This document shows, in pieces, positions 50,678 through 59,187 of a DNA stretch of 64,000 bases. Every line of letters begins with the position of its first letter. Position 1 is the first letter of the stretch. The notes below the pieces were generated by a model. It did not search any database and was not told the DNA's origin. It was given only the letters and a program-made list of their open reading frames with translations. The DNA is from CAZEHS01 sp964649745 (GTDB lineage Bacteria; Bacillota; Clostridia; Peptostreptococcales; Acidaminobacteraceae): NCBI GenBank assembly GCA_964649745.1, contig CAZYQI010000010.1, positions 1 through 64,000 on the forward strand. Direction: 5' to 3'. The position numbers were made by a program, and so were the translations under genes.

Positions 50678-51526
50678 TTATTCAACAACTTCAGATAGGA
50701 TGAGCCCCACTAACCCCGGCCCTGTATGAACAGCCAGCACGGGGCTGATCTGATCAAAAAACATGTCCCGTACATTCCCCATGGCCCGGAACTGGTCATA
50801 AACTTCCTTGGCTTCTTCGGGGGCATTTCCATGAACGATGGCCACATCATAGCGCTTGTCCAACATCATTTCCTTCCCGATGGTCAACAGCTCCTGCACT
50901 GATTTCGCACGGCCCCTCACCTTCCGATGGGTGTAATAAATCCCTTCCGGATTAACCGAGATAATGGGTTTGATATTCAGCAAATCACCAATGGTTCCCT
51001 CAACCAGACCGATGCGGCCCCCTTTTCGAAGATATTCCAGGGTTTTAATCACATAAAAGGTCCGCGTACGGGTTACCGCATCCCGGGCTTTCGCCAGAGT
51101 TTTTTCAAAATCACCGCTCCTGGCCAATTCTTTAGCGGTTTCCAAAACAGCAAGCCCCGTTCCAAGGGAAAGGTTTTTCGAATCGACCAGCTCAATCACC
51201 ACCTGCTTCATGTCCTCCGTAACAGAGCGAACCATATTAAAGGTTCCACTGAGCCCGCTGGAAATGAAAATGCCGATGATGTGGGTATATCCTTTTTCAA
51301 TGAGTTCATTGAAAAGGGCCAGAGCGTCCTCTGGGGATGGCAGTGAGCTTTTGGGGATTTCTATAGAAAATCGTTCATAAATTTCCTCCGGTGAAATCTC
51401 AGACCGGTCCCGATACTCTCTGTCCTTATAAATGATCCTTAATGGGATTACATGAATCCCCATGGAATCGATTATATCCCGTGGTAAATCGCAGGCAGAA
51501 TCTGTCACAATCGCTATCTTATCCAA
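50678..51526 (-). CDS. DegV family fatty-acid-binding protein
   Basis: Binds fatty acids, typically as the FakB partner of a fatty-acid kinase. The 282-residue product has the N-terminal IAIVTDSACDLPRDIID, the ligand-pocket segment TSSL-like KSSLPSPEDAL, FISSGLSGTFNM and the C-terminal VHTGPGLVGLIL. TTG at 51526 is preferred as start: AGGAGG lies six bases upstream, whereas the ATG at 51532 abuts it. The start overlaps the end of the NhaC gene by eight bases, implying translational coupling. Confidence 0.9.
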   Translation of the reverse strand: MDKIAIVTDSACDLPRDIIDSMGIHVIPLRIIYKDREYRDRSEISPEEIYERFSIEIPKSSLPSPEDALALFNELIEKGYTHIIGIFISSGLSGTFNMVRSVTEDMKQVVIELVDSKNLSLGTGLAVLETAKELARSGDFEKTLAKARDAVTRTRTFYVIKTLEYLRKGGRIGLVEGTIGDLLNIKPIISVNPEGIYYTHRKVRGRAKSVQELLTIGKEMMLDKRYDVAIVHGNAPEEAKEVYDQFRAMGNVRDMFFDQISPVLAVHTGPGLVGLILSEVVE

Positions 51527-52904
51527 GAGCATCCTCCTTATCAATCAGCTTGTCCCTCATTATATCAGAATTTTTTGATTTCCGCACATTCGGAGGGCAG
51601 ATCAGTGCCATTACCGGCATGAGCCAGCAAAAGACCGCCCATAGTCCGTACTGCCAGGCGGGAACCCCCGTTAGAGCCATAATGACCAGTGCATTCACAT
51701 TCCAAAACTCCAGGGGCGCAATTAACGTTCCGGTATCGGATACCAATATCGCTGCCTCCATCGAAGAAATCCGTTCGTCCTTTTGGAACGGCTTCATCGC
51801 TTCAAGGGGAAGCAATATCCCCACTGTCTGATCACAGGTCAAAGATGTAAGCGCAATGCTGAAGAGACCCATACGCCTTTTCAGCGCCTTCATACTGCCA
51901 ACCCCTTCTGCCAGATGGTGCAGCAACGTCCGGGTGATGCCTGTCGTGCTTAACAGCTCGTTGTAGACCACCGCCAACGCTACGATGCCCAGAACTTCTG
52001 CGATCCCCATGACGCCTCCGCCCTTGAGCACACCCAGATTGTCGGAATATCCGTTGACAAGACACATCAACGCTTCATCCAAGGGCCTGTTCTGGAGCAG
52101 CACGGTAAAACCAAAACCCGTCAGAACCCCTGACAACAATGTCCACACGGTGGATACACCCCGCAGCGCAAGCCCAAAGGTCAGAACCGGCAACAGCCAC
52201 AGCAGCCTGGATTGGTGAAACGCCCCCGTAATGTCTCTCAGTACAGACTCTGATCCGGCCATGGGGGATTGGGGCGTCAGGCAACCCACCACCCCGTATG
52301 CAATGCTGCAAACCACTACAGCCAGCAAGACCCTTCTCCAGGAGTTTTTAAAGTAGTCCACGTAACGGAGCCCCGTCCGCTTAAGGGTAAGATTAACCAA
52401 GCCGGACATGGGAGCAATGCGATCCGCCAGAAACACCCCTGACACCAAGGTTCCCACAATGATTGCATCCGGAATCCCCACGCTCTTTCCCATTCCATAA
52501 AACGCAAGACCAATGGTGCTGAAGGTCCCCAGGGCCGTGCCGATACATACGGAGCTCAACGCACAGATGATAAAGGCAACCGGAAGAAACAGCACCCCCT
52601 GGCTGAGAGCAGAGCCGGCCTGCATAAGAAACGCCACCGCCCCCGAGGATATCCACATGGCAATGGACATCCCCATGAGGGTGATGATCATAAAGAGCCC
52701 CCGGATACGCCACAGTGAAAGTAGCGTAGCCCTAAGCATTCCGCGGAATGTCAGACCCTGATTGAAACCAAGGAGCAGTACCGGGATAATTCCACACAGG
52801 AAGGCAAATATAAGGGATATGGCATAAACGGAGCTTACGGCGATGCTTATCATCAGCACCGACATCACTCCCATTGCGGTTTTTAAGTAGGGTTGAATCT
52901 GCAT
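51519..52904 (-). CDS. NhaC-family Na+/H+ antiporter
   Basis: Membrane antiporter exchanging Na+ for protons or a related substrate. The 461-residue product has 10-12 membrane segments and the NhaC-type features GTALGTFSTIGLAFYGMGKSVGIPDAIIVGTLVSGVFLADRIAPMS and SLTCDQTVGILLPLEAMKPF, with charged residues in membrane segments. ATG at 52904 has GGAGG five bases upstream. It is the first gene of a unit with degV. In a cell that exports Na+ by a decarboxylase, an antiporter could interconvert sodium and proton gradients; the direction is not known. Confidence 0.88.
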   Translation of the reverse strand: MQIQPYLKTAMGVMSVLMISIAVSSVYAISLIFAFLCGIIPVLLLGFNQGLTFRGMLRATLLSLWRIRGLFMIITLMGMSIAMWISSGAVAFLMQAGSALSQGVLFLPVAFIICALSSVCIGTALGTFSTIGLAFYGMGKSVGIPDAIIVGTLVSGVFLADRIAPMSGLVNLTLKRTGLRYVDYFKNSWRRVLLAVVVCSIAYGVVGCLTPQSPMAGSESVLRDITGAFHQSRLLWLLPVLTFGLALRGVSTVWTLLSGVLTGFGFTVLLQNRPLDEALMCLVNGYSDNLGVLKGGGVMGIAEVLGIVALAVVYNELLSTTGITRTLLHHLAEGVGSMKALKRRMGLFSIALTSLTCDQTVGILLPLEAMKPFQKDERISSMEAAILVSDTGTLIAPLEFWNVNALVIMALTGVPAWQYGLWAVFCWLMPVMALICPPNVRKSKNSDIMRDKLIDKEDALG

Positions 52905-53029
52905 GATTACCTCCGGACTAAAATTCACTCCCACAAGTATAGCATTTATACGCATGGTGTTGAATGACTTCACTGGGAATGGGTATCAATGTTCAAAAGA
53001 TTCCGTGGTTTATTACGAGGAGGATCCTT

Positions 53030-55399
53030 ATGAACTGGACACCCAGCATCCGAAAAGCAATTTTTCTTCCATTCTTCATAATCATCCTTGTCATCCTTCT
53101 CATTGTAGGGTTCGTGCTGAGCAACGATTACAAGTGGCTGCTTTCCGAGCAGGGAAGCAGAATGCTCCATACCTTAAGTGAAAATACGGCGGATCGCTTC
53201 AATTATTTTCTTGAAGAGCCCTTGCAGGTGAGCCGCCTCTACACATCCGAGCTGGAACGCATGGCATATTATTCATCCAGCGATCTTACCGAGGCCCAAG
53301 CCTATTCCCTTCATCTGGCAAAATCCATTCTTGAGAGTTCTCCACAGATCAGCTCCATCGGCTATGGCGATGAAGCAGGCAACTATCTCGGAATCCGAAT
53401 GGACGGCACCACGGGCAAAGTGAATCTTATGCTGAAGGATTCGCGAACCGATGGAAAGCTGGTCATCTATGAGGGTGAAGATACACGCTCCAGGGTTCTT
53501 GCCTCTTATGACAATTACGACCCACGGACCCGCCCCTGGTATGCCCCTGTAAAAGAGCACCCCCAAGCTCAATGGTCCGATATTTACATCAATTATGATG
53601 AAAAGATGGATGTGACCGTTTCACTTATCCGACCGATTTTTGACCCTGCCGGCACCTTCCGCGGCACCGCTGTTATTGATGTGAAGCTGGACGGAATGAC
53701 CGCCTTTCTCCAGAAGAGCAACCTCCACGGCTCTGGAACAATCTATATGATGAACGGCTCCGGGGAAGTGCTGGCCCATACAGATCCAGGGCCCATCGCT
53801 TCGGTTATACCGGGAAATCCCCCCACGGGCACCTTGGGAAAGGCTGCCGACAGCCCGAATCCCCTGATTAGAAAAAGCGCCGCCATGCTTTCGGAGCCGG
53901 GCAAAAAAGAACTCCGCTTTTTTTCCCTGAGCACAGACAACGGCGCTGCCATTGGCCTTAGAACAGCATTGGATACCTCCCTGGGGCTTGACTGGGAAAT
54001 TGTAACCATTCTCCCCGAGCGCGATTTAATGGGATCCGTGAAGAGCCATCAGATGGCTTCATTTACCATCCTGACGCTTTCGATCCTATTGCTTTTTGCC
54101 GCAGGTTCCGCAGCTGTTTCCATCACAACCACCCCCATCGTGAAGGTGACTCAGGCAATTTCAGCCCTGTCGCAGAACCAGTTGGGCAGTACACTTGCAA
54201 TGCCAAGGAAGGGCCTTCATGAAACCCGTGCACTGATTGAAGCCTTTAATAAGATGACCAGCCGTATGAACGCTTCCTTTGTTATGCTCCGAGACAGTGA
54301 AGAAAAATACCGGATCTTGGTCGAAAGCTCCAACGACATGATTTACAGTCTGGATCCGGAGGGCAGGTTCCTCTCTGTAAACAGCGCTTTTGAAGAAAGT
54401 ACGGGTTTAAGCCGCTCGGAAATTCAGCAAAAAACCATCGAAAGCGTTCTGAGCAGCCCGGAAAATGTACTCAAATGGAAAGTTGACTTTGAGAAAGCCG
54501 TCAATAGCCAGCGCACCATCACCGGACTTACCCAGATCATGCGCCCTGATGGCCGGGTGCGCATCTTCAATACCTCTCTGACCCCGATACTTAACGAAGC
54601 CGGAGAATTAATCGCCGTTATCGGGACCAATCATGATGTATCCCGAATTCTTGAAATTGAAGCGGACAAGATATCCGCCATGAGCTATGTGGTATCCGGC
54701 ATTGCTCACGAAATGAACACCCCCATCGGTAACTGCATTACCTCTGTAACCTATTTCCAATCAGAGCTCACAGCATTCCTTAAGCAAAACCCCACCTCCC
54801 CGGAGGATTGTGACGAGGTTCGGGAACTGCTGGATACCGCACAGGAATCCACCGACTTGATCCAGCGAAATCTTGAAAAAAGCAGAATCCTCATCGACAA
54901 ATTCAAATCATTGGCAGCTTATCAGGATAAACAGGAGGATGCCTTGGTTGATCTGACAGCCTTGGTCCAGCGGGTTTTCGATATGCAGGCTGCGGACTAT
55001 CCGGATAAACGAGTAACACTGGTATTGGAACCGACTCAGCCTATTACCGTCTTATCGCGGGAGGACAAGCTGGAAAAGGTTTTTATCGAATTGTTCCAGA
55101 ATTCCTTTGAGCACGGGTTTATCTCTTCCGACCAGGGCCTCATCACCATAAGCTTGATCGGCCCTACCCCCGGGGGCGAACTGACCGTCCGTTATCGCGA
55201 CAACGGCATCGGAATATCAAAGGATGTCAGCCGACTTGTCTTCACCCCGTTTTTTTCAACAAAGTTCGGTACTCAGCACAGCGGTCTGGGTCTGAATATT
55301 GTCTATAACATCATCAAATCCGCGTGCAACGGCGATGTGATGATTAACGAAAATTGCACCGAGGGATTGGACCTCAACATGATCCTTCGCTTCAGCTGA
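53030..55399 (+). CDS. Sensor histidine kinase with dCache, HAMP and PAS domains (orphan)
   Basis: Membrane two-component sensor. The 789-residue product has a membrane segment at about 11-31, an extracellular double-Cache domain (about 35-335, with YDPRTRPWYAPVKEHPQ), a second membrane segment near 345-365, HAMP, a PAS domain (about 430-550, EEKYRILVESSNDMIYSLD), and a kinase core. The His box is VVSGIAHEMNTPIGN; the ATPase shows FQNSFEHGF (N box), DNGIGI (G1) and TKFGTQHSGLGLNIV (G2). ATG at 53030 has GAGGAGG six bases upstream. No response regulator is adjacent. The Cache signature resembles those of the two chemoreceptors. Confidence 0.93.
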   Translation: MNWTPSIRKAIFLPFFIIILVILLIVGFVLSNDYKWLLSEQGSRMLHTLSENTADRFNYFLEEPLQVSRLYTSELERMAYYSSSDLTEAQAYSLHLAKSILESSPQISSIGYGDEAGNYLGIRMDGTTGKVNLMLKDSRTDGKLVIYEGEDTRSRVLASYDNYDPRTRPWYAPVKEHPQAQWSDIYINYDEKMDVTVSLIRPIFDPAGTFRGTAVIDVKLDGMTAFLQKSNLHGSGTIYMMNGSGEVLAHTDPGPIASVIPGNPPTGTLGKAADSPNPLIRKSAAMLSEPGKKELRFFSLSTDNGAAIGLRTALDTSLGLDWEIVTILPERDLMGSVKSHQMASFTILTLSILLLFAAGSAAVSITTTPIVKVTQAISALSQNQLGSTLAMPRKGLHETRALIEAFNKMTSRMNASFVMLRDSEEKYRILVESSNDMIYSLDPEGRFLSVNSAFEESTGLSRSEIQQKTIESVLSSPENVLKWKVDFEKAVNSQRTITGLTQIMRPDGRVRIFNTSLTPILNEAGELIAVIGTNHDVSRILEIEADKISAMSYVVSGIAHEMNTPIGNCITSVTYFQSELTAFLKQNPTSPEDCDEVRELLDTAQESTDLIQRNLEKSRILIDKFKSLAAYQDKQEDALVDLTALVQRVFDMQAADYPDKRVTLVLEPTQPITVLSREDKLEKVFIELFQNSFEHGFISSDQGLITISLIGPTPGGELTVRYRDNGIGISKDVSRLVFTPFFSTKFGTQHSGLGLNIVYNIIKSACNGDVMINENCTEGLDLNMILRFS

Positions 55400-55451
55400 A
55401 CAGCTTCCTCCGATCATGCCCGAAGGTCAAACTCCTTGTTTTCTCCTTTTT

Positions 55452-55476
55452 GTTTATCTGATGGAAATAGTGGTAT
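55452..55476 (+). promoter_or_regulatory. Possible stress-type (sigma-B-like) promoter for first uspA
   Basis: GTTTAT, 13-bp spacer, TGGTAT differs by one base in each box from the general-stress consensus GTTTAA-N12-14-GGGTAT. It lies 60-84 bp before the first UspA gene. TATATAA overlaps it and could serve sigma-A, though no good -35 box goes with that. Confidence 0.35.
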
Positions 55477-55535
55477 ATAAAAAATGAAGGTACATATGGC
55501 GTGGGTTATTAAGATTTCCAAAGGAGAGGATCACT

Positions 55536-55958
55536 ATGAAGAAAATACTGTTCCCTGTGGAAGGTATGACCGTCAGCGACAAGGCCGTTGCCATGGCCTC
55601 TGAATTTGGGCAACTTGCCGGCGCTGAAATTGTTATCCTACACGTTCAGCCATACGGGGAAGCCATCGCTTATCCGTATGCACACCTTGCAGAACCTTGG
55701 GATGAAGAAGCACTCAACAAAGTGTCTGAACGGATTATCAGCCAGACAAGAGGCATGTTTCCCAGCGACGTGAAACTTAGCACCCGCGTGGTATCCGGAG
55801 ATCCTGCCTCTGAAATTCTTGAAATTGCCGGTGAGGAAGGCTGCGATCTCATCGTTATGAGCACCCACGGCATGGGTACCATTACGCGCTTCCTTCTTGG
55901 CAGCGTAACCAACAAAGTGGTTCATCATTCCAAGGTACCGGTACTCGTTGTCCGTTAA
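55536..55958 (+). CDS. Universal stress protein (UspA family), copy 1
   Basis: Single-domain stress protein of 140 residues. MKKILFPVEGMTVSDKAVAMASEFG opens the Rossmann-like fold, VVSGDPASEILEIAGEEGCDLIVMSTHGMG and LLGSVTNKVVHHSKVPVLVVR carry the nucleotide-binding Gly/Ser residues, so it is probably of the ATP-binding type. ATG at 55536 follows AAAGGAGAGG. It is paired with a second uspA 73 bp downstream. Sequence identity between the two is moderate. Confidence 0.93.
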   Translation: MKKILFPVEGMTVSDKAVAMASEFGQLAGAEIVILHVQPYGEAIAYPYAHLAEPWDEEALNKVSERIISQTRGMFPSDVKLSTRVVSGDPASEILEIAGEEGCDLIVMSTHGMGTITRFLLGSVTNKVVHHSKVPVLVVR

Positions 55959-56006
55959 AACAGAGCACCTGTGTTCTGTTTATAACCCGTCTCATTGCTA
56001 TGAGAC
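55959..56006 (+). other. Two hairpins between the uspA genes
   Basis: AACAGA...TCTGTT (55959-55980) followed by TTATAA, then a perfect GTCTCAT/ATGAGAC stem (55989-56006) with a TGCT loop. The first resembles a weak terminator. The second lies 25 bp before the next start codon. They may set different levels for the two genes. Confidence 0.45.
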
Positions 56007-56031
56007 ATACAAATGAAAAGGAGGATCAGTC

Positions 56032-56460
56032 ATGAAAAAGATTCTTGTTCCTGTTGCAGAAGGCGGACTGGACGAATCTACCCTGAACTTTGCCAAGGAA
56101 ATGTCCACCGGACTGGGAGCTCACGTGTTGCTGATAACCGTTCTCCCATACTCCGACACGCTGTCGCATCCTCAACTGGCTCACTTCGTAGGCGTTGAGG
56201 GGAAAGCGTTCATGGGTGTTTCGGAAGAAGTTGTTAAAAGCGCTCTGAAACAGATGACCGATGCCGGCATCACAAATGTAAGCACTGCCATCCTCAAGGG
56301 GGATCCCGCGTCTGTTATCATTGATGCCGCTGAAAACGAAAAATGTGATCTGATTCTGATCCATACCCACGGCATGGGTCTGGCTAAGCGATTCACCGTG
56401 GGAAGTGTCACCAATACCATTGTTCATCACGCCAATGTTCCTGTGTTGGTTATCAAATAA
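56032..56460 (+). CDS. Universal stress protein (UspA family), copy 2
   Basis: 142-residue single-domain UspA. MKKILVPVAEGGLDESTLNFAKEMS, AILKGDPASVIIDAAENEKCDLILIHTHGMG and FTVGSVTNTIVHHANVPVLVIK match the family and parallel copy 1, including the HGMG loop and the GSVTN segment. ATG at 56032 follows AAAAGGAGG. A strong terminator follows, so this ends the uspA unit. Confidence 0.93.
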   Translation: MKKILVPVAEGGLDESTLNFAKEMSTGLGAHVLLITVLPYSDTLSHPQLAHFVGVEGKAFMGVSEEVVKSALKQMTDAGITNVSTAILKGDPASVIIDAAENEKCDLILIHTHGMGLAKRFTVGSVTNTIVHHANVPVLVIK

Positions 56461-56475
56461 GCGACTGGCAGCAAG

Positions 56476-56505
56476 GCCTCTGCGACTGGCAGAGGCTTTC
56501 TTTTG
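56476..56505 (+). terminator. Intrinsic terminator after uspA pair
   Basis: GCCTCTGC and GCAGAGGC form an 8-bp stem with a five-base loop, followed by TTTCTTTTG. The loop region repeats GCGACTGGCAG found just upstream at 56461. Confidence 0.85.
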
Positions 56506-56536
56506 TTTATATATCCATTTATCCGACCCGCCTCCC

Positions 56537-56565
56537 TTGAACCTCGAAAACCGGAATGGTATGAT
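56537..56565 (+). promoter_or_regulatory. Sigma-A promoter for the fibronectin-III protein gene
   Basis: TTGAAC (56537-56542), 17-bp spacer, TATGAT (56560-56565), 37 bp before the start codon. Confidence 0.65.
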
Positions 56566-56601
56566 GTTTTAAAGATTCCACATTTTGAAAGGAGACTCCA
56601 T

Positions 56602-58050
56602 ATGAATCGTTTTCAAAACAATGCCGTATGGCTTCTGGCGGCAGCCCTGTTTTTTACAACAGCCTGCATCCCCGCCCATGGGCAGACACTGCGACTAACC
56701 CCGCTGGCTCCCTCCGTTGACAAACTGATCACCGTACCCAGCCTGCCTCTTCAGCCCCTCCAGCCTCTGCTGGCGCCCCTGCAGGCACCATCAGGTCTCG
56801 TTTGTGCTACCTGGCCCACCCTCAACACCGGCTCCAACGGTCTGACCCTGAACTGGAATGACACCAACAGCAGCGAAACCGGTTATATCATCGAAAAGGG
56901 CACCTTCGGAAAAGGGTTTGAGGTGCTTGGCCAGGTGGGAGCCGACACCACGCATTTCACCATCACTCAGCCCCAGGGCTCCTCAAATGAATATCGGGTT
57001 TATGCCCTCCGGAGCACGGAAAAATCAGACCCCTGCGACTCGGTAAAGGTTTACGGCTTCCCGTATGCCCCAAGTAATTTAAAGGCAACCCCAGGCATTG
57101 GTCCTGAAAATGGGATTATGCTAAACTGGGAGCCCTCTCCGGAGAACAACAGCCCTGAAATCACCTATATCATCGAACGTACCGGAGGTACGGATAAAAA
57201 GCTCTTTCAGGAAACCGGTGTCTACTTTACAGATACAACCGTTGCCCCTGATGTGACCTACACCTACACCGTACGCGCCCGGAACAGCGGCGGACTTTCC
57301 GCCCCCACAGATCCCCAAGGCTTAAAAGTACTGGCCGCTCCCACGAATTTGGGCGCCAATTACTGGCCTCCGGTGGATGGCTCCCTAGGACCCGTAACCA
57401 TCGCGTGGACTGACAACAGCAGCAGCGAAAACGGATTTGTTTTGGAGTATATGCAGCCCGCATTACCGGACCTCTCTCCAATTCTTTTCAATCTACCTGC
57501 AAACACCAACCATTACAACATCAATGTTCTCCCCGATACCGAGTATATGTTCCATGTTAAGGCCGTCAGCAGTAACGCTTCCTCTGTTTTCACCAGTGCC
57601 GTAAAATGGCGTTCACCAAAAGGCAACACCGTAAATACCGCTGCCGGGAAGCTGGCTGTTCCCCTTAAAATAACCCTTTCCATGGGCAAATCCACCATGC
57701 TGGTAGACGGCAAAACCCTTCCCATCGATGGGGGCAGCGACACCAAACCCGTGCTCACCCAAAGCGGCAGAACCCTGATCCCCATCCGTTCCCTTATCGA
57801 GCAGATGGGCGGCACCATTGCCTGGGCTCCAGAGGAGAGAAAGGTCACCATCACCCTGAAGGAGCAAACCGTGGTGCTGTTTATCGACAGCTCTGATGCC
57901 CTGGTGAACGGTAAAAAAGTCACCTCTGAAACACCACCCCAGATTATTGGCGGACGAACCATGCTGCCCCTTCGCTTCGTAGGCGAAAATCTGGGCATGA
58001 ACGTTCAGTGGAACCCCGCTACCCAGACCATTGATATCAACCCTCAGTGA
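56602..58050 (+). CDS. Secreted protein with fibronectin type III repeats and copper-amine-oxidase-like N-terminal domain
   Basis: Predicted extracellular, wall-associated protein of 482 residues. A signal peptide (about 1-28) is followed by a Pro/Leu-rich linker. Then come three fibronectin-III-like repeats (about 62-150, 155-245 and 248-340; each with LNW/IAWxDNSSSExG and TxY-type strands). A C-terminal domain of the copper amine oxidase N-terminal (CuAO_N1) type follows (about 365-482, LVDGKTLPIDGGSDTKPVL, RTLIPIRSLIEQMGGTIAW, RTMLPLRFVGENLGMNVQWN). In Clostridia that domain usually serves surface attachment, without oxidase activity. ATG at 56602 has GGAG seven bases upstream. Confidence 0.87.
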   Translation: MNRFQNNAVWLLAAALFFTTACIPAHGQTLRLTPLAPSVDKLITVPSLPLQPLQPLLAPLQAPSGLVCATWPTLNTGSNGLTLNWNDTNSSETGYIIEKGTFGKGFEVLGQVGADTTHFTITQPQGSSNEYRVYALRSTEKSDPCDSVKVYGFPYAPSNLKATPGIGPENGIMLNWEPSPENNSPEITYIIERTGGTDKKLFQETGVYFTDTTVAPDVTYTYTVRARNSGGLSAPTDPQGLKVLAAPTNLGANYWPPVDGSLGPVTIAWTDNSSSENGFVLEYMQPALPDLSPILFNLPANTNHYNINVLPDTEYMFHVKAVSSNASSVFTSAVKWRSPKGNTVNTAAGKLAVPLKITLSMGKSTMLVDGKTLPIDGGSDTKPVLTQSGRTLIPIRSLIEQMGGTIAWAPEERKVTITLKEQTVVLFIDSSDALVNGKKVTSETPPQIIGGRTMLPLRFVGENLGMNVQWNPATQTIDINPQ

Positions 58051-58076
58051 ACTATTCCATTCAAGTAGAGAAAATG

Positions 58077-58114
58077 GGCCGCGCCACCTTAAAATGATGG
58101 CACGGCCTCTTTTT
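58077..58114 (+). terminator. Intrinsic terminator after the fibronectin-III protein gene
   Basis: GGCCG-GCCA pairs with TGGC-CGGCC (one mismatch) around an 11-base loop, followed by TCTTTTT. Confidence 0.8.
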
Positions 58115-58274
58115 ATCTCCGGATTAATGGCTCTGCCCTCCCTGTTCAATTTCGGGTACCTCCATCGCCTTCTTTGAAATAATTTTCTTATAAAAATGCC
58201 ATCCGGGTACGTAAATTTTTGAACTCTTCCGTATTCTATAGCACAAACGACAAATTCAACCGCAGGAGGAAAAA

Positions 58275-59057
58275 ATGAACAAAGGATTTATACGACACAC
58301 AGGCATTACCATGGGAGTTGCTTTGCTGGCGATTGCCGCCATTTCGTCAGCGCCTATCTTCGCAGAGCAGAGCAACGTCTACGCCACCATCACCGTTGAT
58401 TGTGATCCCAGCGTAGAGCTTTCAGTGGACAAATTTAACAAGGTCACCGCTGTGACCCCCCTTAATGATCATGCCCGCCAGTTAGTTCTGACGAAAATCC
58501 AAGGGATGTCTGCGGACACTGCTGTTTTGGCAGTTGTCCAAGCCGCTCGGGATAAGGGTTATATCAACCAAGCAAAAAATCCTCTGGTCATCATGACAGC
58601 TGTGGACCAAAACCCCAAGGATGACGTAACCCTTACCCATTTGATGAAGCGTTTGACCAAATCTGTTTCCGACAGCCCGTTAACCGAGAAAACCACCATT
58701 TCGATTCAAACAGGTACGGTGGAAGAACAGCAAAAATCTCTGACTTCAAAAATTCCGCTGGGGATTCTTGCGGTGGACGCCTCGGCGAAAGCAGGGATTA
58801 CACTGAGTGAATTTTTCAATACGCCGGCTGCCATGGAGCTTTTAGATGAACAAGGGGTTCTGATCTCCATGAACGATGACGATGACGACGAAGACGAAGA
58901 TGAAGATGAAGATGAGGAAGAAGATGAGGATGAAGACGTAGACGAGGAGGCTGACGACGCCACTGACAGCACTGGCAAGGGCAATCCTGCCCATGACTGC
59001 AGTGATGATGACGATGACGATGCAAGCGATGTAAGCGACGACGGTGATGACGATTGA
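58275..59057 (+). CDS. Secreted RsgI-middle-domain protein with poly-Asp/Glu tail
   Basis: I do not know a named family for the whole protein. The 260-residue product has a signal peptide (about 1-30, cut near PIFA-EQS). Next is a domain resembling the extracytoplasmic middle domain of anti-sigma-I factors: VYATITVDCDPSVELSVDKFNKVTAVTPLN (35-64), compare AAVTVDINPSIQFEINRRDEVIQVTALN in the RsgI at 60684. The tail (about 199-260) is almost only Asp and Glu, with one Cys (AHDCSD). The conserved Asn-Pro of RsgI proteins is Asp44-Pro45 here. No membrane anchor is seen after the signal. ATG at 58275 follows GGAGG. It may modulate SigI signalling or bind cations; both are inference. Confidence 0.75.
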   Translation: MNKGFIRHTGITMGVALLAIAAISSAPIFAEQSNVYATITVDCDPSVELSVDKFNKVTAVTPLNDHARQLVLTKIQGMSADTAVLAVVQAARDKGYINQAKNPLVIMTAVDQNPKDDVTLTHLMKRLTKSVSDSPLTEKTTISIQTGTVEEQQKSLTSKIPLGILAVDASAKAGITLSEFFNTPAAMELLDEQGVLISMNDDDDDEDEDEDEDEEEDEDEDVDEEADDATDSTGKGNPAHDCSDDDDDDASDVSDDGDDD

Positions 59058-59086
59058 TTGTTAGCCGTTCTTCCCCTCTCCGCGAA

Positions 59087-59117
59087 GGAACGCAGCTCTA
59101 AAAGGCCGCGTTCTTTT
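59087..59117 (+). terminator. Intrinsic terminator after the secreted RsgI-domain gene
   Basis: GAACGC pairs with GCGTTC, extended by GC/GC across one mismatch, then TTTT. It separates this gene from the EAL-sigI-rsgI unit. Confidence 0.7.
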
Positions 59118-59187
59118 CCGCGGATAGGTGAAAGAAAAAACACACGGGTTTTAATAATAAACCTTACGAACAGCAGGAGACCATGAT

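Noticed and set aside
56526..56548. ACCCGC-N13-CGAA before the fibronectin-III gene, resembling a SigI promoter
   Set aside because: A better sigma-A promoter (TTGAAC-17-TATGAT) overlaps it, and my memory of the SigI consensus is not firm enough to call it.
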